From Prauserella alba (GTDB taxonomy: Bacteria; Actinomycetota; Actinomycetes; Mycobacteriales; Pseudonocardiaceae): a DNA stretch of 64,000 nt. The stretch covers positions 1,178,001 through 1,242,000 of the forward strand of contig NZ_JAMTCH010000004.1 of assembly GCF_024171735.1 (NCBI RefSeq), given 5' to 3'. Every line of letters begins with the position of its first letter. Positions within the stretch are counted from its first letter, which is position 1. Below the pieces are notes generated by a model that had not been told where the DNA came from, did not search any database, and was given only the letters and a program-made list of their open reading frames with translations. The translations under genes and the position numbers were made by a program. Shown here piece after piece: positions 52,594 through 62,453 of the stretch.

Positions 52594-53574
52594 ATGACCC
52601 CATCGGGAACGTTCACGATCGGCGAACTGGCACGGCGCACCGGCCTGCCGGTGAAGACGATCCGGTTCTACTCCGACGAAGGTCTCGTGCCTCCCAGCGA
52701 CCGCACCGCGGCCGGCTACCGGCTCTACGACGTCACCGCACTGGCGCGACTGGAACTCGTGCGCACCCTGCGCGAGCTCGGTCTCGGCCTCGCCGACATC
52801 GAACGGGTGCTGGCCGGGGCGTCGACGGTCGCGGAGCTGGCGAAGGCGCACGTGGCTGCGCTCGACGACCGGCTGCGCGAGCTGCACCACCGCAGGGCCG
52901 TGTTGCGGGCGGTCGCGAACCGTGAATCCGAGTTGGAAGAGGTGGAATTGATGAGCAAGCTGGCATCGATGTCGGACGAGGAGCGCAAGCGTCTCGTCGA
53001 CGAGTTCTGGGACGAGGTCACCGCGGGCCTCGATGTGGACACGCAGTTCTACGCGTGGATGCGGTCAGCCAAACCCGAGTTGCCGGACGACCCGTCGCCG
53101 GAACAGCTGGAGGCGTGGATCGAGTTCGCCGAGCTCGTGTCCGATGCGGAGTTCCGGGCGCTGATCCGGGGCATGGGCGAGCAGCAGGCGCAGCGGCGCG
53201 AGGCGGGCCACGACATCGACGCGTTCTCGTGGGCGCAGAAGGAGCGTTGGGAGGACTGGCACGCGCGGGCGCAACGGTCCGTCGACGCCGGGTTGTCCCC
53301 GGAGTCGGCCGAGGGCAAGGCGCTCGCCGACGAGATCGTGCGGGCCTCGCTCGGGGAGGCCGACACGTCCGCGTGGTTCGTCGGCGACGGCGCGCCCGAA
53401 CCGGTCGACGACGCCGAGTACCGCACGTGGCTGGCGGGGCAGATCGACGCGGGCGGGGACGCTCGGGCCGAGCGCTACTGGCAGCTGCTGGCGATCATCA
53501 ACGGCTGGCAGCCCATCCCCAGCCGGATCGCCGCGACGAAGTGGATCGTCTCGGCGGTTCGCACGTCGGCGTAG
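52594..53574 (+). CDS. MerR-family transcriptional activator
   Basis: 326 residues. The N-terminal MerR winged helix (FTIGELARRTGLPVKTIRFYSDEGLVPPSDRTAAGYRLY) and dimerisation coiled coil (about 75-115) are followed by a ~200-residue C-terminal domain unrelated to metal-binding MerR tails (no Cys cluster), suggesting a drug- or metabolite-sensing domain as in TipA-like proteins. Residues ~160-200 are acidic and helical. ATG 52594 chosen; GTG 52582 is an alternative. It interrupts the otherwise minus-strand pan-fol block. Ligand unknown. Confidence 0.88.
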   Translation: MTPSGTFTIGELARRTGLPVKTIRFYSDEGLVPPSDRTAAGYRLYDVTALARLELVRTLRELGLGLADIERVLAGASTVAELAKAHVAALDDRLRELHHRRAVLRAVANRESELEEVELMSKLASMSDEERKRLVDEFWDEVTAGLDVDTQFYAWMRSAKPELPDDPSPEQLEAWIEFAELVSDAEFRALIRGMGEQQAQRREAGHDIDAFSWAQKERWEDWHARAQRSVDAGLSPESAEGKALADEIVRASLGEADTSAWFVGDGAPEPVDDAEYRTWLAGQIDAGGDARAERYWQLLAIINGWQPIPSRIAATKWIVSAVRTSA

Positions 53575-53696
53575 TTCCCGGGCGGTTCGGGCGCGAGGGG
53601 AGGATCCGTGGCGCCCGAACCGCAGGCCCGAGCGGACGTACTCCGCGTGACAGCGCCCGAGGCACCGAAGGTCCTGGGGCCGCCACCGCGGGGGCG

Positions 53697-54188
53697 TCAG
53701 AGGGACAGGTCGGGGCGCTTGTGTACGCCGTCGCGATCGGCCGCGGGCAGGGCGGGGAGCAGGGCATCGGCACGTCCGACGCCCGGCACCTCGGCCTCCG
53801 GGTCGATCTCCAGCCACGGAATGAGCACGGTCGCCCGTTCGGCAGTTCCCGGGTGCGGCAGGCGCAGCTCCGGATCGGCAGAGCGGACGTCGTCGACCGA
53901 CACCACGTCGACGTCGAGCGTCCTCGGCCCCCACCGCTGTTCGCGGATGCGCTCGGCCTCGCGTTCGAGGTCCTGCCCGGCGCGCAGCCACGCCCAGTGG
54001 TCGCGCGCCGGGTCGGCCACGATGCACACCGCGTTGAGGAAGTCGGGCTGGTCGGTCACGCCCCACGGCGCGGTCTCGTACACGCTCGACACCGCGACGA
54101 GCGAGTCGCGCAGTCCGTCGACGGCCAGCCGGAGGTACGCCAGCCGGTCACCGAGATTCGACCCCAGTGACAGCACCGCCGTACTCAT
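53697..54188 (-). CDS. folK: 2-amino-4-hydroxy-6-hydroxymethyldihydropteridine pyrophosphokinase
   Basis: 163 residues. HPPK transfers pyrophosphate from ATP to the pterin in folate synthesis. Motifs LSLGSNLGDRLAYL, VYETAPWGVTDQPDFLNAV and RWGPRTLDVDVV (metal-binding aspartates) are conserved. ATG 54188 follows folB after an 79-bp gap that holds a very stable hairpin instead of the tight coupling seen for the other fol genes. Confidence 0.95.
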   Translation of the reverse strand: MSTAVLSLGSNLGDRLAYLRLAVDGLRDSLVAVSSVYETAPWGVTDQPDFLNAVCIVADPARDHWAWLRAGQDLEREAERIREQRWGPRTLDVDVVSVDDVRSADPELRLPHPGTAERATVLIPWLEIDPEAEVPGVGRADALLPALPAADRDGVHKRPDLSL

Positions 54189-54204
54189 CGGCTGCCACCC
54201 GGGC

Positions 54205-54257
54205 GCCCCCAAGGGCACTTTGGTTGCGTTGAATGCAACCAAAGTGCCCCTGGGGGC
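54205..54257. other. Stable hairpin between folB and folK
   Basis: The inner arms GGGCACTTTGGTTGC (54213-54227) and GCAACCAAAGTGCCC (54235-54249) are perfectly complementary; the outer CCCCC/GGGGG parts extend the stem to about 23 bp with one mismatch. It ends 17 nt before the folK start, so in the transcript it would stand over the folK leader. It might act as a terminator, processing site or mobile repeat remnant. Confidence 0.75.
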
Positions 54258-54267
54258 ACGGCCGGGG

Positions 54268-54657
54268 TCAACGCTGTTTCCGGACGGTCACCGCTACGTC
54301 GGCGAACGTCAGCGGGATCGGCGCCGTCGGCTTGTGCACCGTCACCTCGACCGCCGACAGCCGTTCGTCTGCCATCACCTCGTCGGCGATCCGGCCCGCG
54401 ACGGCCTCGATGAGGTCGCAGGGCTCGCCGCCGACGATGCCGGCCGCCAGTTGTGCCAGCTCGCCGTAGTGCAGCGTTTCGGTCAGTTCGTCCGACGCGG
54501 CGGCTCGTGTGAGGTCCAGCCACGCCGTGATGTCGACGACGAACTCCTGGCCGTCGCGCTTCTCGTGGTCGAACACGCCGTGCCTGCCGAACACTCGCAG
54601 GCCGGTCAGGGTGATGCGGTCCCCGACCTGCGGCACCTGTCCGTCCTGTCCGCTCAC
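54268..54657 (-). CDS. folB: Dihydroneopterin aldolase
   Basis: 129 residues from GTG 54657, overlapping the folP stop by 4 bp. FolB cleaves dihydroneopterin to hydroxymethylpterin and glycolaldehyde. Motifs: LRVFGRHGVFDHEKRDGQEF (catalytic Glu region), LHYGELAQLA and TVHKPTAPI (catalytic lysine). Normal family length. Confidence 0.95.
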   Translation of the reverse strand: MSGQDGQVPQVGDRITLTGLRVFGRHGVFDHEKRDGQEFVVDITAWLDLTRAAASDELTETLHYGELAQLAAGIVGGEPCDLIEAVAGRIADEVMADERLSAVEVTVHKPTAPIPLTFADVAVTVRKQR

Positions 54658-55493
54658 CGGCCGCCCTCGGCCCAGGCGGCGGCGACCTTCACCGCGTCCA
54701 GCGACGCGCCGACGTCGTGTACCCGCACGCCCCACGCGCCCGCGGCCGCGGACAGTGCGGAGATCGACGCGGTCGCGACCTCCCTGCCCGACGCGGGACG
54801 CGGTTCGCCGTCGGCGTCGGCCAGCAGTGCGCCGAGGAACCGTTTCCGCGAGGCACCCACGAGCACGGGCAGGCCCATGCCGATGAACTCGTCGAGCCGG
54901 TTCAGCAGCGCCCAGTCGTGCTCCGCCCGCTTGGCGAACCCGAGCCCCGGGTCGAGCACGATCGCGTCGGCGGGCACGCCGGCCGCCAGCGCCTCGTCGA
55001 CCCGCGCGCGCAGTTCGTCCCGCACCTCGGCGACCACGTCGGTGTAGTCGGCGAGCGCGTTCATGTCCTTGCTGTGACCGCGCCAGTGCATGATCACGAA
55101 CGGGGCGCCGGTCTGCGCGGCGACCTTCGCCATGTCCCGATCGGCCAGCCCACCGGACACGTCGTTGATCATCCGTGCGCCCGCTTCGACGGCGGCCTCG
55201 GCGACCGCGGCGCGCGTCGTGTCGACCGACAGCGGGACGCCGTCCGCCGCGAGTTGCCGCACCACCGGTACGACCCGCGCGAGTTCGGTGTCGGAGTCCA
55301 CGCGCTCGGAGCCGGGCCGCGTCGACTCGCCGCCGACGTCGATGATGTCGGCGCCGCGCTGCCACATCGCGTGGGCGTGCGCGAGCGCGTCCTCCCTGCT
55401 CAGGTACCTGCCGCCGTCGGAGAACGAGTCCGGCGTGACGTTCAGGACGCCCATCACCACACAGCGGTCCGCCGTCGGAATGCGCTCGTTCAC
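54654..55493 (-). CDS. folP: Dihydropteroate synthase
   Basis: 279 residues from GTG 55493, overlapping the folE stop by 4 bp. DHPS condenses pterin pyrophosphate with p-aminobenzoate and is the sulfonamide target. Motifs in order: [45 protein letters not shown] and GASRKRFLG. The TIM barrel is complete. Confidence 0.96.
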   Translation of the reverse strand: MNERIPTADRCVVMGVLNVTPDSFSDGGRYLSREDALAHAHAMWQRGADIIDVGGESTRPGSERVDSDTELARVVPVVRQLAADGVPLSVDTTRAAVAEAAVEAGARMINDVSGGLADRDMAKVAAQTGAPFVIMHWRGHSKDMNALADYTDVVAEVRDELRARVDEALAAGVPADAIVLDPGLGFAKRAEHDWALLNRLDEFIGMGLPVLVGASRKRFLGALLADADGEPRPASGREVATASISALSAAAGAWGVRVHDVGASLDAVKVAAAWAEGGR

Positions 55494-56104
55494 CGGTTCC
55501 CCTTGATCAGCTGCAACGCTTCCGCACGCGAGGTCGCCGAACGCTCCAGGATCCCGCGGACCGCCGACGTCGTGGTGCGTGCACCCGGCTTGCGGATACC
55601 CCGCATCGCCATGCACAGATGCTCGGCCTCGATCACGACGATCACGCCGCGGGGGTTCAGCTTGCGGTCCAGCGCGTCGGCGACCTCGGTCGTCAGGCGT
55701 TCCTGCACCTGCGGCCGCTTCGCGTACAGATCGACGAGCCGGGCCAGTTTCGACAGTCCCGTCACCTTGCCCTGCGCGTTCGGAATGTAACCGACGTGCG
55801 CCACCCCGTGGAACGGCACCAGGTGGTGTTCGCACTGGCTGTACAACGGGATGTCCGTCACCAGCACGAGCTCTTCGTGACTCTCGTCGAACGTCCGGTC
55901 CAGCACGTGGTCCGGATCGTTGTACAGACCGCTGAACATCTCGCGGTACGCCCGCGCCACCCGCGCGGGCGTCTCTCTCAGCCCGTCCCGGTCCGGGTCC
56001 TCGCCGCAGGCGAGCAGTAGTTCGCGCACGGCGGCCTCCGCGCGCGACTGATCGAACGACCGGCCAGTGGCACGCGGTGCGTCGACGCTGTCCTCGTCGA
56101 CCAC
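55490..56104 (-). CDS. folE: GTP cyclohydrolase I
   Basis: 204 residues from GTG 56104, the only usable in-frame start after the ftsH stop at 56130, giving a length like other actinobacterial FolE. It converts GTP to dihydroneopterin triphosphate. Zinc/catalytic motifs are seen: [21 protein letters not shown] and [12 protein letters not shown]. First of the translationally coupled folE-folP-folB genes. No strong ribosome-binding site, so expression probably depends on ftsH readthrough. Confidence 0.94.
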   Translation of the reverse strand: MVDEDSVDAPRATGRSFDQSRAEAAVRELLLACGEDPDRDGLRETPARVARAYREMFSGLYNDPDHVLDRTFDESHEELVLVTDIPLYSQCEHHLVPFHGVAHVGYIPNAQGKVTGLSKLARLVDLYAKRPQVQERLTTEVADALDRKLNPRGVIVVIEAEHLCMAMRGIRKPGARTTTSAVRGILERSATSRAEALQLIKGNR

Positions 56105-56129
56105 CGCGTACCCGTTCTCGGAGACCTCG

Positions 56130-58586
56130 CTAGCGATGGTGACCGTCCTGCTCGTCGGAGCCGCCCTCGTCCTGCGGGCGCTGCTGCTCCTGCGGGCGCT
56201 GCTGCGGCTGGGGATTCGGGTTGGGCTGGGCCCACGGCCGCGTCGGCCGCGGATTCGGCGAGGTCGCGGGCGTCCACCCGGGCGGCGCGCCGTAGTTCGG
56301 CGGCCCCGCGGGCCGGGATCCCGGCTGCTGGCCGTGTTGCTGGCCGGGCTGACCGCCCTGGTGCGATCCCGGTCCCGGCCACTGCCGCCCGCCGTTGTGG
56401 CCACCGTTCTGCCCGTGGGCCCCGTTCGGCCCCGACGGCGGCGCGTACGGGTTGTACGAACCGGGGTTCTGCTGGTCCTGCGGTCCGCCCTGGGGAACGC
56501 TGCCCTGCGGAGCGTCCTGGGGGTTCCCGGTCTGCGGCAGCTCGCCGGTCTGCGGTTCCTCGCCTGCCATCGGTGCTTGTGGTGCGGGCGCCGGAACGGG
56601 CGCGGGCTCCGGCTGCGGTTCGGGCCACGGCTCGCCGCGCTCGGCGGCCAGCTCGCGCGGTGTCTTGATCGGCGGCTTGTCGGAGGGGAGCCGGTCGCCG
56701 AACTCGTTGAACACCGTGATCCGCGGGCGCTTCTCGACGGCCGAGAAGATCCGCTCCAGGTCGCGGCGCTGCAGCGTCTCCTTCTCGAGGACCTCGGCCA
56801 CCAGTTCGTCGAGCACGTCGCGGTAGGTGTTGAGCACCTCCCACGCCTCGGTGTGCGCGGTCTCGATCAGCTTGCGCACTTCCTCGTCGATCTCGTGTGC
56901 GACCTCGAGGGAGTAGTTCGCCTGCTGTCCGGCGGCACGGCCGACGAACGGGTCACCCTGCTCCTGGCCGTACTTGACGGCGCCGAGCCGCGGGCTCATG
57001 CCGTACTCGGTCACCATCGCGCGGGCGATCTTCGTGGCCTGCTCGATGTCGGAGGACGCGCCGGTCGTCGGCTCGTGGAAGACCAGCTCCTCGGCGGTGC
57101 GTCCGCCCATGGCGAACACCAGCCTGCCGATCATCTCCGAACGGGTCATCAAGTCCTTGTCGTCCTCGGGCACGATCAACGCGTGCCCGCCGGTACGACC
57201 GCGCGGCAGGATCGTCAGCTTGTACACCGGTTCGATGTCCGGCATCGCCCACGCGGCCAGCGCATGCCCGCCCTCGTGATACGCGGTGATCTTCCGTTCC
57301 TGCTCGGAGATGATCCGGCTCTTCCGTGCCGGGCCGCCCACCACACGGTCGACGGACTCCTCCAGGTATGCGTCCGTGATCACCGTGCCGTGCTGGCGTG
57401 CGGTGAGCAGCGCGGCCTCGTTGATGACGTTCGCCAGGTCGGCACCGGACATGCCGACCGTGCGCTTGGCCAGGCCGTTCATGTCGACGTTCTCGGCCAG
57501 CGGCTTGCCGGCCGAGTGCACCTGAAGGATCGCCTCGCGGCCCTTCAGGTCGGGCGCGGCGACCGGAATCTGCCGGTCGAACCGGCCCGGCCGCAGCAAC
57601 GCCGGGTCGAGGATGTCCGGCCGGTTCGTCGCGGCGATGAGGATGATGCCCCCGCGCGAGTCGAACCCGTCCATCTCGACGAGCAGCTGGTTCAGCGTCT
57701 GCTCGCGCTCGTCGTGGCCGCCGCCCATGCCTGCGCCGCGCTGCCTGCCGACCGCGTCGATCTCATCGACGAAGATGATGCACGGGGCGTTCTGCTTCGC
57801 CTGCTCGAACAGGTCACGCACCCGCGAGGCGCCGACACCGACGAACATCTCCACGAAGTCCGAACCGGAGATGGTGTAGAACGGCACGCCCGCCTCGCCT
57901 GCGACGGCCCGCGCGAGCAGCGTCTTACCGGTGCCGGGTGGCCCGTAGAGCAGCACACCCTTCGGGATCTTCGCGCCGAGCTGCTGATACCGCGCGGGAC
58001 TGCTCAGGAAGTCCTTGATCTCGTGCAGTTCCTCGACGGCCTCGTCGGCACCCGCCACGTCGTGGAACGTCGTGGTCGGCATGTCCTTGTTGAGCTGCTT
58101 GGCCTTGGACTTGCCGAAGTTGAGGACCTTGTTCCCGCCGCCCTGGGCGTTGTTCATCATCCACATCAGCAGCAGCAACAGGATCCCGAGCGGGATCATG
58201 TAGATGAGCATCTGGGTGAAGAACGAGTCCTGCGTGACCGTGGTGTCGAACTTGATGCTCTGGCCGTTGTCCCCGGAACCCGTGCGGGCGTCGAGCAGAA
58301 CGTTGTACAGCTGCCCGGAAGCGCCTCCCGGGAACTTCGTGATGATCTGCTTGGCGTTCTCGCCGTCGACATTGATGCCGTCGGACAGGTGCAGCTTGAG
58401 CTGCTGCTCCTTGTCCTCGAGGTTCGCCTCCGTGACGTTGCCGGATTCGATCTGCTGCACGGCCTGCGACGTCGGCACCGCCGTGTAGCCACGGTCGCTG
58501 TCGAAAAGCATGCTGAACGCGAAATAGAGCAGCAGAACCGCGACTATCCACAGCAGTGGGTTCTTGAGCAGGCGCTTGCGGTCCAT
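56130..58586 (-). CDS. ftsH: Membrane ATP-dependent zinc metalloprotease FtsH
   Basis: 818 residues. Two membrane helices (residues ~10-27 and ~115-135) enclose an extracytoplasmic domain. AAA module: Walker A GPPGTGKT, Walker [24 protein letters not shown]. The zinc site is HEGGH, the variant usual in actinobacteria, with the third ligand in the ATTGA-like region [12 protein letters not shown]. The last ~170 residues are Pro/Gly/Gln-rich, longer than in E. coli. FtsH degrades misfolded membrane proteins. Upstream of folE and probably cotranscribed. Confidence 0.97.
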   Translation of the reverse strand: MDRKRLLKNPLLWIVAVLLLYFAFSMLFDSDRGYTAVPTSQAVQQIESGNVTEANLEDKEQQLKLHLSDGINVDGENAKQIITKFPGGASGQLYNVLLDARTGSGDNGQSIKFDTTVTQDSFFTQMLIYMIPLGILLLLLMWMMNNAQGGGNKVLNFGKSKAKQLNKDMPTTTFHDVAGADEAVEELHEIKDFLSSPARYQQLGAKIPKGVLLYGPPGTGKTLLARAVAGEAGVPFYTISGSDFVEMFVGVGASRVRDLFEQAKQNAPCIIFVDEIDAVGRQRGAGMGGGHDEREQTLNQLLVEMDGFDSRGGIILIAATNRPDILDPALLRPGRFDRQIPVAAPDLKGREAILQVHSAGKPLAENVDMNGLAKRTVGMSGADLANVINEAALLTARQHGTVITDAYLEESVDRVVGGPARKSRIISEQERKITAYHEGGHALAAWAMPDIEPVYKLTILPRGRTGGHALIVPEDDKDLMTRSEMIGRLVFAMGGRTAEELVFHEPTTGASSDIEQATKIARAMVTEYGMSPRLGAVKYGQEQGDPFVGRAAGQQANYSLEVAHEIDEEVRKLIETAHTEAWEVLNTYRDVLDELVAEVLEKETLQRRDLERIFSAVEKRPRITVFNEFGDRLPSDKPPIKTPRELAAERGEPWPEPQPEPAPVPAPAPQAPMAGEEPQTGELPQTGNPQDAPQGSVPQGGPQDQQNPGSYNPYAPPSGPNGAHGQNGGHNGGRQWPGPGSHQGGQPGQQHGQQPGSRPAGPPNYGAPPGWTPATSPNPRPTRPWAQPNPNPQPQQRPQEQQRPQDEGGSDEQDGHHR

Positions 58587-58900
58587 TAGATCCGGCCGTT
58601 GAGGCCTCGACCCTCCCTGGTTAGGCGGTGGGTGGTGACTTCCGCCGTCACGGTCTTGTCAACTCCCGCTGGTACGGTTTCCCGCTCCCGCGGCGAATGC
58701 CGTTCTATCAGGGTACCGCCCGGTGAACGGGGCCATCGGGGCGTCCTCGATGAGAATCCGTGCGACGGCTCCGGCCACGTCCGCAGCCGTCACCGATAAG
58801 TCAACGGACACCACCCTGCACATGTTCCCGCTGCGTGCGCGGCATCACCTGATCCGAGCGCCGCCGCCCGGCCGGGCGGGGGCCGGCGGGCCGCGCCCGC
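58587..58900. other. Intergenic region upstream of ftsH
   Basis: 314 bp without a gene. On the minus strand two similar TTGAC(A/T)-containing elements occur at 58644-58662 and 58786-58804; neither has a clear -10. The left-hand half is GC-rich (e.g. CGGCCGGGCGG) with local hairpin potential. Confidence 0.4.
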
Positions 58901-59743
58901 TCAGCGAACGACCCCTGCCAGCAGCTCGCCGAGCCTGCTGCGCAGCGTCTTCGCGTCCGCGGGCGCGACGGTCACCCACTCGCTGCCGTCCGCACCGCCT
59001 CCCGACGTGCTCAGGTACCGGCCCGTCGCCGTGTCGAACCACGCGAGGACGGCCGAGCGCTGCTTGTAGCCCAGCTCGTCCCTGCTGTTCGCCGCGAGCT
59101 GACCGCCACGCAGCCGCGGCTGGGCGATCAGCTGCGAGTACGCCTCCCGCGGGTCCCTGGCACGGTCGGCGAACCCGCCGCGCTTGCGGCCGCCGTCGGC
59201 GTCGCCACCCGTCCTGCCGGCGAGCGCCCCGGTGCGATCCGGCCGTGCCTGCAGCGCCTCACCCAGCGGCAGCGTGATCGACGCTTCGGTGCCGCGCTGC
59301 GCCTGCGGGAGCAGGTCGACCACGGCCGAGGTCAGGCCGTCGGGGTAGGCGGCGCGCAGTCGCACACCCTCACTGTCCTGAATGGCGAGCACGGCCTGTT
59401 TGCCGTCCGAGGCCGCGATCACGCCCACCGGCGGGTGCTGGAACTCCGGGATGAACAGCGCGTCGACCGTCATCGACGCCCTGCCCAGCAGGTCGAGCCA
59501 GCCCTCGACCTGCGAACCCTCGATGCCGCGGGCCTCGATCTCCTGCTCCGCGCGGTCGCGCAGCATGCGCCGCTGGCTCTCGGTCTCACCGTGCGAGGCG
59601 ACCTTGAGCGGGTACGGCAACTCACCCGCGCCCATCCGCTCCCACAGGAAGTCGAACGTGACGGGTCTGAAGAACTCCTGGGTGGGCACGATCCTCCCGA
59701 CCAATTCGGAACTCGCGATGGTGCTCGTCTGGTGCGTGAACAT
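58901..59743 (-). CDS. EspG-family ESX chaperone (second of pair)
   Basis: 280 residues. Recognisable EspG-type features: TFDFLWERMGAGELPYPL near residue 30, then QPRLRGGQLAANSRD, VLAWFDTATGRYLSTS and WVTVAPADAKTLRSRL at the C-terminus. EspG proteins bind PE/PPE dimers in the cytoplasm and keep them soluble for type VII export. It resembles the neighbouring 60581 gene along its whole length, so this is a tandem paralogue pair. Residues ~165-195 are a low-complexity Gly/Arg insert. Start ATG 59743 is uncertain; an in-frame GTG lies downstream. Confidence 0.85.
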   Translation of the reverse strand: MFTHQTSTIASSELVGRIVPTQEFFRPVTFDFLWERMGAGELPYPLKVASHGETESQRRMLRDRAEQEIEARGIEGSQVEGWLDLLGRASMTVDALFIPEFQHPPVGVIAASDGKQAVLAIQDSEGVRLRAAYPDGLTSAVVDLLPQAQRGTEASITLPLGEALQARPDRTGALAGRTGGDADGGRKRGGFADRARDPREAYSQLIAQPRLRGGQLAANSRDELGYKQRSAVLAWFDTATGRYLSTSGGGADGSEWVTVAPADAKTLRSRLGELLAGVVR

Positions 59744-59786
59744 GAACCGACCTCGTCAGCGCTTCCCCTCGTTCACGGCGACGCCG

Positions 59787-60581
59787 TCACAGCGACGCTG
59801 TCGCCGCGGCCCCGGCCGCACCGGCGAGCATCTCGGACAGGCGGTGCCGCAAGGTCGGGGCGTCGGCGGGGGCGATGGTGATCCAGTCCCGGCCGTCCCT
59901 GCCACGGCTCGCCTGTGTGAAGTAGCGGCCAGACTCGGTGTCGAACCAGCTCAGCACGGGCATCCGGGTCCGGCCGCCCGCGGGGTTGCGGGCGTTGGCA
60001 CCGATCTGCCCACCCCGAAGCCGCGGCTGGGCGTTGAGTCGCGCGAGGGCCTTGCGGTCGTCGTCCGGCCCCGCCTTGCCGTCGGGTCCGGCGGGACCGC
60101 GCCGCTGCAGGAAGTCCACGCCCGAACCGGACAGCAGCTGCTCCAACGGAACAGTGATCGACTTCTCCTCACCGCGGCGCTCCGCGGGCAGCAGCCCCAC
60201 GACCGCACTGGCCAGGCCGTCCGCGGGGACCCGGTCCACCACGTAGCCCCCGGAGTCCGAGATCAGCAGCACTCCCTGGGGGCCCAACGCCGCGGCAACC
60301 GCCAGGTGCGGCTCGTCGTCCGGCGAGTCGACCTGCACGGAGTCCAGGCTCACCTGTGCCGTGGCCAGACACCCGAACCAGTCCTCGATCAGTGGTGTCG
60401 GACTGCCGGACTCGTCGACGAGGCCACGCGCCGCCAGCTGGCCGAGAGTCTGCTCCCGCAGTGCCGCTCGCTGCTCCAGCGTCTCCCCGTGCGATCGAAC
60501 CTCGAGCGGATAGGGCAGCTCACCGGCGCCGAACGACTCCCACAGGAAATCGAACTCCAGTGGCGTGAGCCGCTCCGCCAA
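59787..60581 (-). CDS. EspG-family ESX chaperone (first of pair)
   Basis: 264 residues. Shares the EspG pattern with its neighbour: [48 protein letters not shown] and WITIAPADAPTLRHRLSEML. TTG 60581 begins 6 bp after the PPE-like stop, with GAGGAG inside the end of that gene as the ribosome-binding site, so translation is coupled to PPE-like. Predicted to chaperone the PPE-like protein. Confidence 0.86.
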   Translation of the reverse strand: MAERLTPLEFDFLWESFGAGELPYPLEVRSHGETLEQRAALREQTLGQLAARGLVDESGSPTPLIEDWFGCLATAQVSLDSVQVDSPDDEPHLAVAAALGPQGVLLISDSGGYVVDRVPADGLASAVVGLLPAERRGEEKSITVPLEQLLSGSGVDFLQRRGPAGPDGKAGPDDDRKALARLNAQPRLRGGQIGANARNPAGGRTRMPVLSWFDTESGRYFTQASRGRDGRDWITIAPADAPTLRHRLSEMLAGAAGAAATASL

Positions 60582-60587
60582 AGGTCA

Positions 60588-62069
60588 TCACTCCTCGTCG
60601 TCCGGGCCCCAGGCGCCGAGCACGGGCGGTGCCGTCGCCTGGTTCGCTCCGAACACGTCGTCCGGATCGGCCTCGATGAGGAACGACGCGTGCGTGTGTT
60701 CCTCTTCTCCCTGACCATTACCCGCTGCGGCGCCCGCCGCACCCATGCCTGCGCCCATACCGCCGCCGCCCATCGGCGTGGCGGCCGGTGCCATCGCGGC
60801 GGCCTCGCGGCCACCGATGACGCCACCCGCGCCCGGCATACCCGCGTTCTGCGGCTGCTGCACCGACGCCGCGGGCTGGGCCGTCTGCTGTGCCTGCGCC
60901 GACGTCGCGCCCTCGTCGTGCTGCTCCTTCTCGGACGCGCTGGTCTTGCTGCCCTTCGCCAGCGCGCGGCCCGCGACGGCGGCACCACCACCGGCGAGCG
61001 CGGCACCACCCGCGACCGCACCGAGACCGCCTGCCGAGGGGCCGGACGGTGCCGCCTGCGCGGCCGCCGAGGAGGCACCGGCTGCGGGGGCCTGCGCGGC
61101 GGGCTGCTGCGGGGCCTGCGGAGCCGGCGAGGCGGGCTGCTGCGGCGCCTGCGGAGCCTGCTGGTGGGCCGCACCGCCGTGGGCGGCGAACCCTTCGACA
61201 CCGCGCACGCCGCCCGCGGGGCCCGCAACGCCCCCGGAACCGATCGAACCGACCGCTCCCGGGCCGCCGAACGACGAGACGTGCGTGCCGCCCGAGTTCG
61301 TCGACTGCTTCAGGCCCAGCGACTCCGGCCCGAAGCTCGGCGTGGAGTTGTCGACGTCGGACATCGCGGCGGTGTAGGTGTTCAGGTATTGCACCTGCTG
61401 GGCCTTGACCGCGCGGGCCTGGTCGAACTTCTCCTTCATGTCCTTGGCCATCGCCGCAGGACCCATGGCCAGCATGTTCGCGGTCTCGGAGGCCGGGTCG
61501 AACTCCTCCGGCTGCGGCATCTTCTTCAGCTCCGCGGCAGCGGCGGCCTGCTGCGACAGCCGCTGGCTCATCGTCCTGGCCGCCTCGGCGGCCTGCGAGC
61601 TGGAGTTGGCGATACCCACGAGCGCACCCTGCGCGGCGCCCGCGGCCTGCCCGACCCACGCCGTGCCGAGTTCGCTGATGGTCGCGTAGAGGTCCTCGGA
61701 GACCTGCTGCAGCGTCGTTCCGTGCCGTCCCCAGGAGCTGCCGATCTCCTCGGCGCTGCCGGGCACGTTGTTGACCGTCGCGAAGGAGTAGAGCTGCTTG
61801 CTCTCGTGCGCCGCCCAGTTCGGACGGTCGGCGATCGCCCGCTCGTCGTCGTAGGCGAAGCCGTCCTGCCGGTTGCGCGCCCTGCTGACGATGTCGGAGA
61901 CCTCGCCCGCCTCGCCGAGCCGCACGGCCTGGCCCGCGGCCGCGACCGGCGCCGGGCCGCCCTGCAGTCCGCTGTCGACCGGAGCGGGGCCACCGTCGAG
62001 AGTCGGCTCGGCCGCACCGTCACCGGAGAGGTCGGAACCGATCAGACCGGAATCGTTGTCGATGTTCAC
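60588..62069 (-). CDS. PPE-like ESX substrate
   Basis: 493 residues from GTG 62069. The N-terminal ~220 residues are helical with a W-x-G element (GTAWVGQAAGAAQGAL) and a PPE-like layout in the region NWAAHESKQLYSF to KEKFDQARAVKAQQVQYLNT. The C-terminal ~260 residues are Ala/Gly/Pro-rich low complexity ending in an acidic DDEE. Paired with the PE-like gene just upstream, it likely forms a heterodimer exported by a type VII system. No Eccs or mycosin are in the window, so the export machine lies elsewhere. Confidence 0.75.
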   Translation of the reverse strand: MNIDNDSGLIGSDLSGDGAAEPTLDGGPAPVDSGLQGGPAPVAAAGQAVRLGEAGEVSDIVSRARNRQDGFAYDDERAIADRPNWAAHESKQLYSFATVNNVPGSAEEIGSSWGRHGTTLQQVSEDLYATISELGTAWVGQAAGAAQGALVGIANSSSQAAEAARTMSQRLSQQAAAAAELKKMPQPEEFDPASETANMLAMGPAAMAKDMKEKFDQARAVKAQQVQYLNTYTAAMSDVDNSTPSFGPESLGLKQSTNSGGTHVSSFGGPGAVGSIGSGGVAGPAGGVRGVEGFAAHGGAAHQQAPQAPQQPASPAPQAPQQPAAQAPAAGASSAAAQAAPSGPSAGGLGAVAGGAALAGGGAAVAGRALAKGSKTSASEKEQHDEGATSAQAQQTAQPAASVQQPQNAGMPGAGGVIGGREAAAMAPAATPMGGGGMGAGMGAAGAAAGNGQGEEEHTHASFLIEADPDDVFGANQATAPPVLGAWGPDDEE

Positions 62070-62087
62070 TGCTCACTTCCCCCTGCG

Positions 62088-62453
62088 TCAGAGCTGCCCG
62101 GTGAACGGCTGGGCGTTGTCCTCGTCGATGTCGCGGTAGCGGCGCATCGCGGTGGTGATCGCCTGTTCGGCCTCGTCGTACTGGCTGTAGAGGTTCCGGA
62201 GCGCGTCGGCGTACGACTCGCGGCCGCCCGCGCGTTCGGAGAACTTCGCCGCCATCGCGTTGCCGACCGGGTTCGCGCCGATCTGCGGCGGGGTGGACAG
62301 CTCCTCGGCCTTCTGGAGCAGCGCCTCGACCGCGTCCTTGCCGGTGCGGAGCTTGTTCAGCACGGTCTCGGCGTGGTCGGGGTCGATCCCGACCTGACCG
62401 TCGACCGCCGCCTGGCGGAACGCCGCCGCGTCCGCGTGACTGCTGTTCCCCAT
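62088..62453 (-). CDS. PE-like/WXG100-type ESX substrate
   Basis: 121 residues, all predicted helical. The C-terminal helix contains Y-x3-D/E motifs (YSQYDEAEQAI), the general type VII export signal. ATG 62453 follows GGGAGA. The N-terminal half includes DPDHAETVLNKLRTGKDAVEAL, compatible with the first helix of PE or WXG proteins. First gene of the four-gene cassette PE-like, PPE-like, EspG, EspG. No exact W-x-G loop is evident, so PE-like rather than WXG100 is preferred. Confidence 0.72.
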   Translation of the reverse strand: MGNSSHADAAAFRQAAVDGQVGIDPDHAETVLNKLRTGKDAVEALLQKAEELSTPPQIGANPVGNAMAAKFSERAGGRESYADALRNLYSQYDEAEQAITTAMRRYRDIDEDNAQPFTGQL

